The notes beneath the pieces were generated by a model. The model made no database searches. It saw nothing but the letters and a program-made list of their open reading frames with translations, and had not been told where the DNA came from. A stretch of 64,000 bases of DNA from Bradyrhizobium jicamae (GTDB lineage Bacteria > Pseudomonadota > Alphaproteobacteria > Rhizobiales > Xanthobacteraceae), in contig NZ_JAFCKQ010000006.1 in the NCBI RefSeq assembly GCF_018130215.1, positions 62,001 through 126,000 of the forward strand, given 5' to 3'. Positions 16,415 through 25,886 of the stretch are shown here, piece by piece. The position numbers and the translations under genes are program-made. Position 1 is the stretch's first letter. Each line of letters begins with the position of its first letter.

Positions 16415-17353
16415 GTGAACGAGCCTCGTTATCCGCGCGACCTCCGCGGCTACGGCCGCAATCCACCCGACCCGAAATGGCCGGGACAGGCGCGCGTCGC
16501 CGTGCAGTTCGTCGTCAATTTCGAGGAAGGCGGCGAGAACAACATCCTGCATGGCGATCGCGCGTCGGAAGCGTTCCTGTCGGACGTGCTGGGCGCGCAG
16601 CCCTGGGTCGGCAAGCGCCACGCCAATATCGAATCGATGTTTGAATATGGCTCGCGCGCGGGCTTCTGGCGGCTGTGGCGGATGTTCACCGAGCGCAAGC
16701 TGCCGACCACCGTGTTCGGCGTCGCGATGGCGCTGAAGCGCAATCCCGATGTGGTTGCCGCGATGCAGGAGGCGGGCTGGGACATCGCCAGTCACAGCCT
16801 GCGTTGGGTCGAGCACAAGGACATGTCGGAGGCCGAGGAGCGCGAGGAGATCGCGCGCGCCATCGCCGTACACACCGAAGCCACCGGCGCGCGGCCGCTC
16901 GGCTGGTACACCGGCCGCTCCTCGATCAACACGCTGCGCCTGCTGATGGAGACGGGCGGCCTGCGCTACCTCTGCGACTCCTATGCCGACGATCTGCCGT
17001 ACTGGATCAAGGCCGGCGCGAGCGAGCCGCATCTCGTGATTCCCTACACGCTCGATGCCAACGACATGCGCTTCATCAACACGCAGGGTTTTCCGGGCGG
17101 CGACGAGTTCTTCACCTATCTGAAGGACAGCTTCGATGTGCTCTACGCCGAAGGCGCGACGTCACCCAGGATGATGTCGATCGGCCTGCACTGCCGGGTG
17201 GTCGGCCGCCCCGGTCGCGCCGCCGCCCTGATGCGTTTTCTCGACTACGTCCAGGCGCATGAGCGCGTCTGGGTGCCGACGCGCCTTGCGATCGCCGAGC
17301 ACTGGCACGCCAACCTGAAGCATCTCGCCGCAGACGCGTTCGAGATCGGCTAG
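16415..17353 (+). CDS. puuE: Allantoinase PuuE (polysaccharide-deacetylase fold)
   Basis: A 312-aa NodB-fold protein that should open allantoin to allantoate without the usual amidohydrolase-type active site. Family-defining stretches run throughout: YPRDLRGYGRNPPDPKWPG at the N-terminus, FVVNFEEGGENNILHGD, FEYGSRAGFWRLWRMF, LGWYTGRSSINTL, and DSYADDLPYW then PYTLDANDMRF. The start is GTG, one base after the stop of the DUF3830 gene. The overall match to PuuE-type allantoinases is strong. Its product could feed the allantoate-amidohydrolase-like gene at 24408. The uricase, HIU hydrolase and OHCU decarboxylase genes are not in the window. Confidence 0.9.
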   Translation: MNEPRYPRDLRGYGRNPPDPKWPGQARVAVQFVVNFEEGGENNILHGDRASEAFLSDVLGAQPWVGKRHANIESMFEYGSRAGFWRLWRMFTERKLPTTVFGVAMALKRNPDVVAAMQEAGWDIASHSLRWVEHKDMSEAEEREEIARAIAVHTEATGARPLGWYTGRSSINTLRLLMETGGLRYLCDSYADDLPYWIKAGASEPHLVIPYTLDANDMRFINTQGFPGGDEFFTYLKDSFDVLYAEGATSPRMMSIGLHCRVVGRPGRAAALMRFLDYVQAHERVWVPTRLAIAEHWHANLKHLAADAFEIG

Positions 17354-17382
17354 CCCCGCATCAAGGTTCCATTACATCCTGA

Positions 17383-17407
17383 AATGCAGCAGATGAATTG
17401 CTGCATT
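17383..17407. terminator. Hairpin after the puuE gene
   Basis: A perfect 9-bp inverted repeat, AATGCAGCA (17383-17391) and TGCTGCATT (17399-17407), around a 7-base loop, 30 bases after the puuE stop. There is no T-run after it, so it is either a weak terminator or an operator-like dyad before the mechanosensitive-channel gene. Confidence 0.4.
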
Positions 17408-17476
17408 GCATGGAGGACAGAAGCGACCGGAGACTCAAAGCGTTAGCGGCCTGCAGTGCTGGAGCAGGCGGGTCGC

Positions 17477-18625
17477 ATGCAGGAGTTCCTTGCCGAGCTG
17501 GAACACACCTTTCGCTGGGTGCCGGATTGGGTGGTCGGATTCGGCCTGATCACGGGCGCGGTCATTATCGCGCTCGTCACTCACTCGATCGCATCGCGGC
17601 TGATGCGCCGCATGTTCGGCCCCAACAACACGGTCGCGCCGCTGCTGCTTGACCGGACATCCGGCCCGACGCGACTGGCGCTGTGTTTGGCCGCCGTTGC
17701 GCTGGTGTTGCCGCTGGCGCCACTCAATGACGTGCTGCGCCAGGCCCTCAGCCACTTCTTCGGGGTCGCCGTAATCGCGCTGATCGGCTGGATATCGATC
17801 CGCGTGGTCGACATGGTGTCCGCCAGGTATCTGGAGAAGTTTCGTCTCGATGTCGCCGAGAATTTCCTGGCCCGCAAGCACGTCACTCAGGTTCGCGTCT
17901 TCAAACGGGTCACCGACACGCTGATCGTCATCATCGCAGTCTCGACCGCGCTGATGACCTTCGATTCGGTCAGGCAATATGGCGTCAGCCTGTTTGCTTC
18001 CGCAGGCGCCGCCGGCTTGATCGTCGGTCTTGCGGCAAGGCCCTTGCTCAGTAATCTGATCGCCGGCGTGCAGATCGCCCTCACCCAGCCGATCCGGATC
18101 GAGGACGCTGTGATCATCGAGAACGAATGGGGCTGGGTCGAGGATATCGCCTCGACCTACGTCGTGATCCGGCTGTGGGATTGGCGGCGGATGGTGGTGC
18201 CGCTGTCCTATTTCATCGAGCGTCCATTCCAGAACTGGACGCGCGACGCGCAATCCCTGATCGGCGCGATCGCGCTGCATGTCGACTACAGCGCTGACGT
18301 GCCGCGGATCCGCAAGCGGCTGGAACAGGCCGCGAGCGAATCCAGGCTCTGGGATCGCGCAGTCGTGAATCTGCAGGTGATCGACACCCATCCGCGCACG
18401 ATCGAGCTGCGCGCACTGGTCAGCGCACGGAACGCGCCGCAGTCCTGGGACCTGCGATGCGAAATCCGGGAGAAGCTGCTTGCGTTCATCCGCGACGAGA
18501 TGCCCGAAGCGCTGCCGCGCGATCGGGCCATCCTGGCCTCCAATGACGATCTCGGCAGAAGGTTCTTGCGCGGTGGGTCGACCGGCAACGGCAGCAAAAG
18601 CGAAACTGCGCCATCTCCCGGCTGA
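17477..18625 (+). CDS. MscS-family mechanosensitive ion channel
   Basis: About 382 aa with four predicted membrane helices: WVVGFGLITGAVIIALVTH, a LALCLAAVALVLPLAPL segment, FGVAVIALIGWISI and LIVIIAVSTALMTF. The MscS core follows (SLFASAGAAGLIVGLAARPL pore helix, then LSNLIAGVQIALTQPIRIED), with the beta domain (EWGWVEDIASTYVVIRLWDW and VPLSYFIERPFQNWTR) and a soluble C-terminal domain. It protects the cell from osmotic downshock. I chose ATG 17477; a GTG at 17456 is also possible, and neither has a clear ribosome site. It is convergent with the BMP-type ABC operon, 13 bases apart. Confidence 0.9.
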   Translation: MQEFLAELEHTFRWVPDWVVGFGLITGAVIIALVTHSIASRLMRRMFGPNNTVAPLLLDRTSGPTRLALCLAAVALVLPLAPLNDVLRQALSHFFGVAVIALIGWISIRVVDMVSARYLEKFRLDVAENFLARKHVTQVRVFKRVTDTLIVIIAVSTALMTFDSVRQYGVSLFASAGAAGLIVGLAARPLLSNLIAGVQIALTQPIRIEDAVIIENEWGWVEDIASTYVVIRLWDWRRMVVPLSYFIERPFQNWTRDAQSLIGAIALHVDYSADVPRIRKRLEQAASESRLWDRAVVNLQVIDTHPRTIELRALVSARNAPQSWDLRCEIREKLLAFIRDEMPEALPRDRAILASNDDLGRRFLRGGSTGNGSKSETAPSPG

Positions 18626-18638
18626 GTTTCCGCGTGGC

Positions 18639-20171
18639 CTAATGCCCCGCCATGTGCCGGCCGATCTCGGTGAGATCGGCCTCGCTGGCCCGTGCCTCAT
18701 GCACCAGCTCGCCGTGGAACATCACCACCAGCCGATCCGACAACTCCAGCAATTCGTCGAGATCCTCGCTGACCAAAAGCACCGCGGCGCCGCGGTTGCG
18801 CGCGGCCATGATCTCGGCATGGATCTGCGCCACTGCGGCGAAGTCGAGGCCGAAGCAGGGATTGGCGGCGATCAGCACTTCGACGTCGCCCGACAGTTCG
18901 CGCGCCAGCACGGCGCGCTGCACATTGCCGCCCGACAGTGCCGCGATCGGCGTCTCGGGCGAGCGGGTCTTGATCTTGTAGAGCCCGATCTTGCGTTGGG
19001 CATCCTTGTGGAAAGCGGCGCCGTTCAGCCACCAGCCGCCGCGCGCGAACGGGGCGCGGTCGAATTCGCGGAACGCAATGTTGTCGGCGACGCTCATGCC
19101 GCCGACACAGGCGTTCTTCAGCGGCTCCTCGGGCAACAGCGACATCCTGTGGCGCCGCATCTCCTCGCGGCTCGCCGAATAGACCTCGCCCTGGACGCGG
19201 ATCACGCCGCTTTCGGCCTCGCGCTGGCCGGCCAGCACCTCGACCAGCTGCCGCTGGCCGTTGCCGGAGACGCCGGCGATGCCGACGATCTCGCCACTCT
19301 TCACCGTTAGCGACACGCCGTGCACGGCGATCGCGCCGGCATCGTCGCGCGCGGTGAGCTCGTCAAGCTCGAGCCGCGGCGCGCCGACATCTCCTGTGCG
19401 CGGCGGCTGCACGGTCAGCTGCTCGGCGCCGATCATGGTGCGCGCCATCTCGTCCGGCGTCAGCTCGGAGACCTTGCCGGTTCCGGCGAGCTTGCCGCGG
19501 CGCAGGATCGTCACGTCGTCGGCAAACGCCATCACCTCGCGGAATTTGTGTGTGATCATCAGGATGGTCAGCTCGCCCGCGACCACCATGGCACGCAGCA
19601 TGCCGAGCACTTCGTCGGCCTCGCCGGGTGTCAGCACCGAGGTCGGCTCGTCCAGGATCAGGAAGCGGCGCTTCAGATAGAGCTGCTTGAGGATCTCGCA
19701 TTTCTGCCGCTCGCCGGCGGAGATGTCAGAGACCTTGGCGTTCAGCGGCACCTTGAACGGCATCCGCGCCAGGAATGCTTCGAGCTCTCTCTTCTCCTTG
19801 CCCCAGTCGACCACGGCCGGGACGTCGTCGCGGGCCAGCACCAGATTTTCCGCAACCGTCATCGCGGGCACCAGCGTGAAATGCTGGTAGACCATGCCGA
19901 GGCCGCGCGCATGGGCGTCCTTCGGGTTGGCGATGCTCTGCTGACGGTCAGCGATGATGATGTCGCCCTGGGTGGCGTGGTAATAGCCCATGATGCATTT
20001 CACGAGCGTGCTTTTTCCTGCGCCGTTCTCGCCGAGCAGCGCATGAAACGAGCCGGGCCGCACCTTCAGCTCGACATTGTCAAGCGCAAGGAAGTCGCCG
20101 AACCGCATGGTCATCGCGATGGCATCGACGCCGAAAGTGCCCGTAGGGGCGGGCGGCTCGCCGATGATCAC
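18639..20171 (-). CDS. BMP-type ABC transporter, double ATPase subunit
   Basis: A 510-aa protein with two ABC domains, as in sugar/nucleoside importers of the YufO/NupO type. Domain 1 has Walker [10 protein letters not shown], signature [12 protein letters not shown] and Walker [14 protein letters not shown]. Domain 2 is degenerate in the usual way ([13 protein letters not shown] instead of Walker A) and keeps [15 protein letters not shown]. The start is GTG 20171, overlapping the TGA of the hydrolase gene upstream (GTGA) with GGAG seven bases before. It is the last gene of the BMP operon and should energise uptake of a nucleoside, base or ureide. Confidence 0.93.
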   Translation of the reverse strand: MIIGEPPAPTGTFGVDAIAMTMRFGDFLALDNVELKVRPGSFHALLGENGAGKSTLVKCIMGYYHATQGDIIIADRQQSIANPKDAHARGLGMVYQHFTLVPAMTVAENLVLARDDVPAVVDWGKEKRELEAFLARMPFKVPLNAKVSDISAGERQKCEILKQLYLKRRFLILDEPTSVLTPGEADEVLGMLRAMVVAGELTILMITHKFREVMAFADDVTILRRGKLAGTGKVSELTPDEMARTMIGAEQLTVQPPRTGDVGAPRLELDELTARDDAGAIAVHGVSLTVKSGEIVGIAGVSGNGQRQLVEVLAGQREAESGVIRVQGEVYSASREEMRRHRMSLLPEEPLKNACVGGMSVADNIAFREFDRAPFARGGWWLNGAAFHKDAQRKIGLYKIKTRSPETPIAALSGGNVQRAVLARELSGDVEVLIAANPCFGLDFAAVAQIHAEIMAARNRGAAVLLVSEDLDELLELSDRLVVMFHGELVHEARASEADLTEIGRHMAGH

Positions 20172-20851
20172 GACAGCGCTCCGATCAAATCGACCGATGT
20201 CGCCACTGCGCCGAACACACCGCCCTGCATCTTGATCATCTTCAGCGCATGGTCGTGATTGCTCCGGTCGGTCGCGCCGCAGCAATCCTCGATCAGCACG
20301 CATTCGAAGCCGCGGTCGTTGGCCTCGCGCATCGTAGTGTGGACGCAGACGTCGGTGGTGATGCCGGTCAGGACGATGTTGTCGATGCCGCGCAGCCGCA
20401 GCATCAATTCGAGGTCGGTGGCGCAGAACGAGCCCTTGCCGGGTTTGTCGATGATGGGCTCACCGGGCAGCGGCGCCAGATCGGGGATGATCTCCCACCC
20501 GGGTTCGCCGCGCACCAGGATGCGGCCGCACGGGCCGGGATCGCCGATGCCGGCGCCGATCTGGCGCGAGCGCCAGCGCTTGTTGGCAGGCAGGTCGGCG
20601 AGATCGGGCCGGTGGCCTTCGCGGGTGTGGATGATGTGGAAACCCTGCGCGCGCATCACCGCGAGCAGCTTTCTGATCGGCTCGATCGGTGCCCGCGTCA
20701 GCGACAGGTCGTAGCCCATCTTGTCGACATAGCCGCCGACGCCGCAGAAATCGGTCTGCATGTCGATGATGATGAGCGCGGTATTCTCCGGACGGAGATC
20801 CCCGTTGTAGGGCCAGGCGTAGGGTTCGGACTTGATGGTGCGCTCGGGCAT
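20168..20851 (-). CDS. biuH: Isochorismatase-like amidohydrolase, biuret/triuret hydrolase type
   Basis: A 227-aa cysteine hydrolase with the complete triad: Asp in [18 protein letters not shown], Lys in [10 protein letters not shown] and Cys in [13 protein letters not shown]. The long conserved block around [20 protein letters not shown], then [15 protein letters not shown], and the C-terminal [20 protein letters not shown] agree closely with my recollection of Rhizobium leguminosarum biuret hydrolase, which cleaves biuret to allophanate and ammonia. The sister enzyme triuret hydrolase has nearly the same motifs, so either substrate is possible. It lies inside a BMP-type ABC operon, with a GTGA overlap to the ATPase and a 16-base gap from the permease. 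A second member of the subfamily is at 30348. Confidence 0.75.
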   Translation of the reverse strand: MPERTIKSEPYAWPYNGDLRPENTALIIIDMQTDFCGVGGYVDKMGYDLSLTRAPIEPIRKLLAVMRAQGFHIIHTREGHRPDLADLPANKRWRSRQIGAGIGDPGPCGRILVRGEPGWEIIPDLAPLPGEPIIDKPGKGSFCATDLELMLRLRGIDNIVLTGITTDVCVHTTMREANDRGFECVLIEDCCGATDRSNHDHALKMIKMQGGVFGAVATSVDLIGALS

Positions 20852-20867
20852 CGGACGACCTCGGGAG

Positions 20868-21794
20868 TTATCTTGTAATCGACAGTTCGGCCGGCGCGCC
20901 GGTCAGGGTGCGCTTCGGCGAGCAGGTGATGATCATGATCGCCAGCGTCAGGATGTACGGTGCGGCGTTGAACAAATGATAGCCGGAGGTGATGCCGACC
21001 GATTGCAGCGCCGGCCCGAGCGCCGCGGCGCCTCCGAAGGCGAGCGAAGCCCAAAGGCACAGCATCGGATCCCAGCGCGCGAAGATCACCAGCGCGACCG
21101 CGGTGATGCCTTGTCCCGAGGAAAGCCCTTCGTTCCAGCTCCCGGGGTAGAACAGCGACAGGAACGAGCCGCCGATGCCGGCGAGGAAGCCGCCGACCAT
21201 GGTGGCACGGAGCCGGATCAGCAGCACGGAGTGGCCCATTGCGCGAGCCGCATCTGCGCTTTCGCCGGCGGTCCGGATCAACAGGCCCCAGCGCGTGGTC
21301 TTGAATGCCCAGTAGAGCAATGGTGCGATTGCAACGCCGATCAGGAACAGCACGTTGATGCGCAGCGCCGCGCGCAGCTGCGGGATGTCGCTCCACCAGC
21401 CGAAATCGATTGCCGGCAATCTTGCGGCCGTCGGCTCGATCAGCGGCTTGCCGAGGAAGAAAGCAAGGCCGGTGCCGAGCAGCATCAGCGCGATGCCGAC
21501 CGCGATGTCGTTGACCCGCGGCAGCGAGCAGATGCCGGCATGCAGCGCGCCGAACACGGCGCCAGTGATACCGGCGGCGAGCACGCCGAGCCATGGCGAG
21601 CCGGAGAGATAGGAGATGCCGTAGGCGCTCATCGCACCCATCACCAACGTGCCCTCGAGGCCGAGATTGATGCGGCCAGAACGTTCGGTGATGCATTCGC
21701 CGAGGCTGACGAACAGGAATGGCGTGGAGACGCGGATGGCGCCACCGAGCACGGCGAGCGGGACGGTCCAGAGTCCGATCGATGTGTCTGCCAT
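20868..21794 (-). CDS. BMP-type ABC transporter permease (second permease)
   Basis: A 308-aa inner-membrane protein with about eight to ten helices. Family marks of the BPD_transp_2 group used by nucleoside and sugar importers: [20 protein letters not shown] (residues 25-44), [32 protein letters not shown] (the cytoplasmic loop that contacts the ATPase) and [15 protein letters not shown]. It pairs with the permease at 21796, whose stop is one base before this start. The pore imports whatever the BMP-type binding protein captures. Confidence 0.93.
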   Translation of the reverse strand: MADTSIGLWTVPLAVLGGAIRVSTPFLFVSLGECITERSGRINLGLEGTLVMGAMSAYGISYLSGSPWLGVLAAGITGAVFGALHAGICSLPRVNDIAVGIALMLLGTGLAFFLGKPLIEPTAARLPAIDFGWWSDIPQLRAALRINVLFLIGVAIAPLLYWAFKTTRWGLLIRTAGESADAARAMGHSVLLIRLRATMVGGFLAGIGGSFLSLFYPGSWNEGLSSGQGITAVALVIFARWDPMLCLWASLAFGGAAALGPALQSVGITSGYHLFNAAPYILTLAIMIITCSPKRTLTGAPAELSITR

Positions 21795-21795
21795 G

Positions 21796-22905
21796 TCAGG
21801 ACTTTCCCTTCAGGAAGCCGATCCGCCCATAAAGCGCGTCGCTCGCCAGCACGAAGACGAAGATGATGCCTTGCAGCACCAGCACGGAGGCGTCGGGCAG
21901 ACCGAGCCGCCGCTGCAACAGGCCGCCCGAGGCGCTGATGCCGCCGAGCAGGATCGCCACCGGAATGATCGCGAGCGGGTTCTGTCGTGCCAGGAAGGCG
22001 ACGAGGATGCCGGTGAAGCCGTAGCCGGCGGCGAGGTTGGCATTGGTGCGGCCCTGCACGGCCGCGACCTCGATCATGCCGGCGAGCCCGGCACAGCCGC
22101 CGGCGAGGAAGCAGATCGTCATGATCAGCCGGCCGACACCCAGCCCCACGATCTTTGCGGCGCGGACGTTGCCTCCGGCGACCCGCGCGGCGAAGCCGAA
22201 GGTGGTGTGATAGATCAGGACATAGGCCGCGACCGCGGCGACGAGACCGAACGCCAGACCCCAATGCACATCGGTGCCGGGAATGGTGCCGATCATGTTG
22301 GCGGCGCCGATCTCGCGGGTCGATGGCTTGTTGAGGCTCGCCGGATCGCGCATCGGCCCCTCGACCAGATGGTTGAGGATCGCGAGCGCGATATAGACCA
22401 GCAGCAGGCTCGAGATGGTCTCGTTGACGCCGCGATACTGCCGCAAGCCGCCGGACAGCGCGATCCAGAGGCCGCCGCCGATCACGCCCGCGATCACCAT
22501 CGCGATCTGCACGATGATGGGAGCGGCGCCCTGCAGCGCCAGCGCGGCCGATGTCGCCGACAGCGCGCCGATCAGAAGCGCACCTTCGCCGCCGATGATC
22601 ACCATGCCGAGCTGCGCCGGCAACGCCGTACACAGCGCGGTGAGGATCAATGGCGCGGCGCGGGTCAGCGTGTTCTGCCAGGAGAACCAGGTGCCGAATG
22701 CGCCGTAATACATGTAGAAATAGAGGTCGAGCGGGTTCTTGCCGTAGACCGCGACAAAGGCGCCGAACACCGCGAGCGCGCCGACCAGCGCCGCGCCAGG
22801 GATCAGGATGTATTCGATGCTGGCGCCGTAGCGCTGGAGGAATCCGGCATCGGCGGTCGCAGCAACGCCGACCGCCTCCATCGGTTCCGCCGTGTCCGTC
22901 GTCAC
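21796..22905 (-). CDS. BMP-type ABC transporter permease (first permease)
   Basis: A 369-aa inner-membrane permease. An N-terminal cytoplasmic tail precedes the first helix (IEYILIPGAALVGALAVFGA), followed by IIGGEGALLIGALSATSAAL and the ATPase-contact loop with VAGGNVRAAKIVGLGVGR, then YGFTGILVAFLARQNP. This matches NupP/YufP-type subunits. The start is GTG 22905, overlapping the TGA of the binding-protein gene (GTGA) with GGAG seven bases upstream. The ten bases GATCGGAGCG before this start are identical to those before the ATPase start at 20171. Confidence 0.93.
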   Translation of the reverse strand: MTTDTAEPMEAVGVAATADAGFLQRYGASIEYILIPGAALVGALAVFGAFVAVYGKNPLDLYFYMYYGAFGTWFSWQNTLTRAAPLILTALCTALPAQLGMVIIGGEGALLIGALSATSAALALQGAAPIIVQIAMVIAGVIGGGLWIALSGGLRQYRGVNETISSLLLVYIALAILNHLVEGPMRDPASLNKPSTREIGAANMIGTIPGTDVHWGLAFGLVAAVAAYVLIYHTTFGFAARVAGGNVRAAKIVGLGVGRLIMTICFLAGGCAGLAGMIEVAAVQGRTNANLAAGYGFTGILVAFLARQNPLAIIPVAILLGGISASGGLLQRRLGLPDASVLVLQGIIFVFVLASDALYGRIGFLKGKS

Positions 22906-24011
22906 GCGGTCGCTCCGATCACGCCGTCGACGAGGTAGTCCATCTTCTCGAGCTCGGGATCCTGCTGGCCACGGTCGGTGCCGGCGGCGATCACGGTCTT
23001 GCCCTTGTTGTCGACGATCGGTCCCTTGAAGATGGTGTAGTCGCCGGCCATGAACTTGGCCTTGACCTCGTCGGCATGCTTGCGCGCCTCTGCCGAGACC
23101 ATCTCCCCATAGGGCGAGACCTTGACGATCTCTTCCTTCAGGCCGCCGCGATAGAAGTTCGGGATCGATTCACCCGACGTGATCATCTTGACGAACTTCG
23201 GATAGAGCGCCTCCCAGTTCCATTCGGCACCAGTGAGATAGGCCTTGGGCGCCAGTGGTGACTGGTTGACGTGATAGCCGCACACCATCGCGCCGCGTCG
23301 TGCGGCGTTCTCGACCATGGTCTTTGGACCGTCGACGTGGCAGGTGAGCACGTCCACACCCTGGTCGATCAGGCTGTTGGTGGCTTCGGCTTCCTTGACC
23401 GGCATTGACCAGTCGCCGGTGAAGATCACCTGCGTGGTCGCCTTCGGATTGGCGAGCTTGGCGCCGAGCGTGAAGGCGTTGATGTTGCGGAGCACCTGCG
23501 GGATCGGCTTGGCGGCGACGAAGCCGAGCTTGCCGCTCTTGGTCGAATAGCCCGCGACGATGCCGGAGATGTACTGCGCCTCGTCGATATAGCCGAAATA
23601 GCTGCCGGCGTTCTTCGGATCCTTGTCGGTCCACAGCCCGCCGCAATGCTCGAAGTGCAGCTTCGGAAATTTGGTCGCCATCTTGAGGACGTGCGGGTTG
23701 TAGTAGCCGAACGAGGTCGGAAACAGCAGCGTCGCGCCGTCGAGGTTGATCATGGATTCCATGGTCTTTTCGACCGCATCGGTCTCCGGCACCTTCTCTT
23801 CCTCGACCACCTTGATGCCGGGCAGCTTCTTCAACGCGGCCGCGCCCTGCGCATGGGCCTGGTTGTAGCCGTAGTCGTCGCGCGACCCGACATAGATGAA
23901 GCCGACCGTGGTCTCCGCCGCGGCTGCACCCCGCACGCCGAGCGTGCTGCCGAGCGCCAGCGCCGCGCTGCCCTGCAACAAATGCCGTCGTGAAATCCTG
24001 CCAAAATCCAT
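22902..24011 (-). CDS. BMP family substrate-binding protein (Tat-type signal)
   Basis: A 369-aa periplasmic binding protein of the basic membrane protein (Med/PnrA-like) family. Export signal: FGRISRRHLLQGSAALALGS has a twin-arginine motif (SRRHLLQ) and an Ala-rich h-region ending AAAA. The mature protein has the family fold (VGFIYVGSRDDYGYNQAHAQ, GSYFGYIDEAQYISGIVAG, KLGFVAAKPIPQVLRNINAF, and DVLTCHVDGPKTMVENA). PnrA-like proteins bind purine nucleosides, and other members bind riboflavin or nicotinate. Next to a biuret-hydrolase-like enzyme the ligand may be a ureide or urea derivative (inference). GGAGGG before the start. First gene of the operon. Confidence 0.93.
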   Translation of the reverse strand: MDFGRISRRHLLQGSAALALGSTLGVRGAAAAETTVGFIYVGSRDDYGYNQAHAQGAAALKKLPGIKVVEEEKVPETDAVEKTMESMINLDGATLLFPTSFGYYNPHVLKMATKFPKLHFEHCGGLWTDKDPKNAGSYFGYIDEAQYISGIVAGYSTKSGKLGFVAAKPIPQVLRNINAFTLGAKLANPKATTQVIFTGDWSMPVKEAEATNSLIDQGVDVLTCHVDGPKTMVENAARRGAMVCGYHVNQSPLAPKAYLTGAEWNWEALYPKFVKMITSGESIPNFYRGGLKEEIVKVSPYGEMVSAEARKHADEVKAKFMAGDYTIFKGPIVDNKGKTVIAAGTDRGQQDPELEKMDYLVDGVIGATA

Positions 24012-24407
24012 AGCCTGCTCCCTCCGGCGGTCCGCCCGCCCATCGTTTTCGCAAGCCGCCAAGACGGCGGAGCTTGGAACGGATGTCGCAAGCTTCGTGC
24101 CAGAGCATCTTTGGCGATCACTTCAAATTAAGTGTATGAAAATACTTGATAATCATATCTGTTCTGGCGATGCCGAATGTTTGGTCAGAACCGATATGCA
24201 TATAATTTAGGCTATCAATCGTCATTGTATGCAATGCAGTTAAGCAGGCTCTCACCCGCGGGGAGCGGCGCGGGTCGGGCAGCGCGGAGCAGGACGCGCG
24301 ATTTGGCGGCTGATGAATCGGATAGCGCCTGCTACGAGTGGGACGGCGCCGCGGCCCGCCCGATCCGGATGCCCGGCGCGGCCCTGATATGGAAGAGCGT
24401 GAGCGAG
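24012..24407. promoter_or_regulatory. Divergent control region, BMP operon and allantoate amidohydrolase
   Basis: A 396-base gap, markedly AT-rich between about 24120 and 24245, between the BMP-operon start (24011) and the amidohydrolase (24408). It contains AAGTGTAT-GAAA-ATACTT around 24130, a perfect palindrome ATATGCATAT at 24194-24203, and ATTGTATGCAAT at 24224-24235. The last lies within CATTG-N4-CAATG (24223-24236). These fit a promoter region with regulator sites serving both directions. The open frame of the amidohydrolase runs back to 24177, but that part reads as non-coding. Confidence 0.55.
24224..24235. promoter_or_regulatory. Operator-like site ATTGTATGCAAT
   Basis: ATTG-N4-CAAT dyad in the region shared by the BMP operon and the amidohydrolase. 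A very similar dyad, ATTGTACACAAT, lies at 30283-30294 upstream of the second biuret-hydrolase-like gene. Sites of the form ATTGTATACAAT are typical of FCD-type GntR regulators of nitrogen compound use (family knowledge). No GntR gene is in the window. Confidence 0.5.
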
Positions 24408-25673
24408 ATGGAAACCGCAGGTCAAACCAGGAAGTCGTCGCTCGGCGATCAGATCGTGGCGCGGATCAACCAGCTCGCCATGATCTCCGAGACGCCCGAG
24501 CACCTGGCACGGATTTTCCTCACGCCTGAGCATCAAAAGGCCGCCGATCTTATCCTGGCGTGGATGCGTGAAGCCGGCATGAGCGCGCATCTCGACGCGA
24601 TTGGCAACGTCTGCGGCCGCTACGAGGGCGAAAGGGCCGGCGCGCCATGCCTGATGCTCGGCTCGCATTACGACACCGTCCGCGATGCCGGCAAATGGGA
24701 CGGTCCGCTCGGTGTGATCACCGCGATCGTCTGCGTCGCGGACCTCAACCGCCGCGGCAGGCGGCTGCCGTTCGCGATCGAGATCGTGGGCTTCGCGGAC
24801 GAGGAGGGCGTGCGCTTCGCCTCGACCCTGCTCGGCAGCCGCGCGGTCGCCGGCACCTTCGACGAGAGCGTGCTGGCCACGCGCGACCGCGGCGGCACCT
24901 CGATGCACGAGGCCATGGTCGGGTTCGGGCTCGATCCCGATCACATCGGCAGGGCGGCGCGCGCACGCCGCGAGCTGCTCGGCTATGTCGAGCTGCACAT
25001 CGAGCAGGGACCGGTGCTGGAGGAAAGGGGATTGCCGGTCGGCGTGGTATCGGCGATTGCCGGGGCGACGCGGCTCGCCGCCAGTCTCACTGGCATGGCC
25101 GGCCATGCCGGCACTGTCCCGATGGTGCTGCGGCGCGATGCGCTCACGGGCGCCGCAGAATGCATCGTCGCCATCGAGGAGTTCTGCAGGACCGACGAGG
25201 TCGGTCTCGTCGGCACCGTCGGCTACATCACGGCGATGCCCGGCGCCACCAATGTGATCCCCGGGAAGGTCTCCTTCACGATGGACATCCGCTCGCAGAG
25301 CGACACGCATCGCAAGCGCGCGGTCGCCGATATCGTGCGGCGGGTCGAGGCGATCGCCAGGCGCCGCGAGCTGACGCTGCAGATCGACGTCACCCATGAG
25401 AACCGCAGCGTGCCCTGCGCGCCGTGGCTGACATCGCAGATCGCTGACGCCGTGGCGGCCGAGGGCTTCCAGGTCTTCGAGCTGCCGAGCGGAGCGGGGC
25501 ATGACGGCATGGCGATGGTCGACATCGCCGATATCGGGATGATTTTCGTGCGTTGCCGTGGCGGCATCAGCCACAATCCGGCCGAGCATGTCGAGTTGGC
25601 CGACGCAGATACTGGCGCGCGAGTACTGCTACGCGTGATCGAGAATTTTAGGCCGCAGCAACCGGGCTCGTAA
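24408..25673 (+). CDS. Allantoate amidohydrolase / N-carbamoyl-amino-acid hydrolase (M20 family)
   Basis: About 421 aa. It has the dimetal M20 centre in order: LGSHYDTVRDAGKWDGPLG (His and bridging Asp), GFADEEGVRF (general base and metal Glu), ELHIEQGPVLEERG (His), SGAGHDGMAM and GGISHNPAEH (C-terminal His). The lid or dimer domain is around residues 210-325. AllC, HyuC and ureidoglycolate-type hydrolases share these motifs. PuuE upstream in the region favours allantoate, but carbamoyl-amino acids cannot be excluded. I chose ATG 24408; a GTG at 24399 is in frame. It diverges from the BMP operon. Confidence 0.85.
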   Translation: METAGQTRKSSLGDQIVARINQLAMISETPEHLARIFLTPEHQKAADLILAWMREAGMSAHLDAIGNVCGRYEGERAGAPCLMLGSHYDTVRDAGKWDGPLGVITAIVCVADLNRRGRRLPFAIEIVGFADEEGVRFASTLLGSRAVAGTFDESVLATRDRGGTSMHEAMVGFGLDPDHIGRAARARRELLGYVELHIEQGPVLEERGLPVGVVSAIAGATRLAASLTGMAGHAGTVPMVLRRDALTGAAECIVAIEEFCRTDEVGLVGTVGYITAMPGATNVIPGKVSFTMDIRSQSDTHRKRAVADIVRRVEAIARRRELTLQIDVTHENRSVPCAPWLTSQIADAVAAEGFQVFELPSGAGHDGMAMVDIADIGMIFVRCRGGISHNPAEHVELADADTGARVLLRVIENFRPQQPGS

Positions 25674-25886
25674 GGCGCTCGCTGCCCGCGACGGGCATCC
25701 TTACGCAGAGTGTTCGCCGATGTAACGCGCATGTGTCATTGTGCGCCGTCTCCCCATACAACGTTGTCATTTCGTTTTCCCCGGAGCGATGCGCGCACTG
25801 TCGCAGGCGTCATCATCCTTTAATGAAAGTGACAAATAACCTGACTGGTCCCTGCCGAATGGTATCGCGGATGCGGAGTTGATCTG

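Noticed and set aside
25683-25697. Short hairpin TGCCCG-CGA-CGGGCA after the amidohydrolase as a terminator
   Set aside because: Only a 6-bp stem and no T-run; too weak to call.
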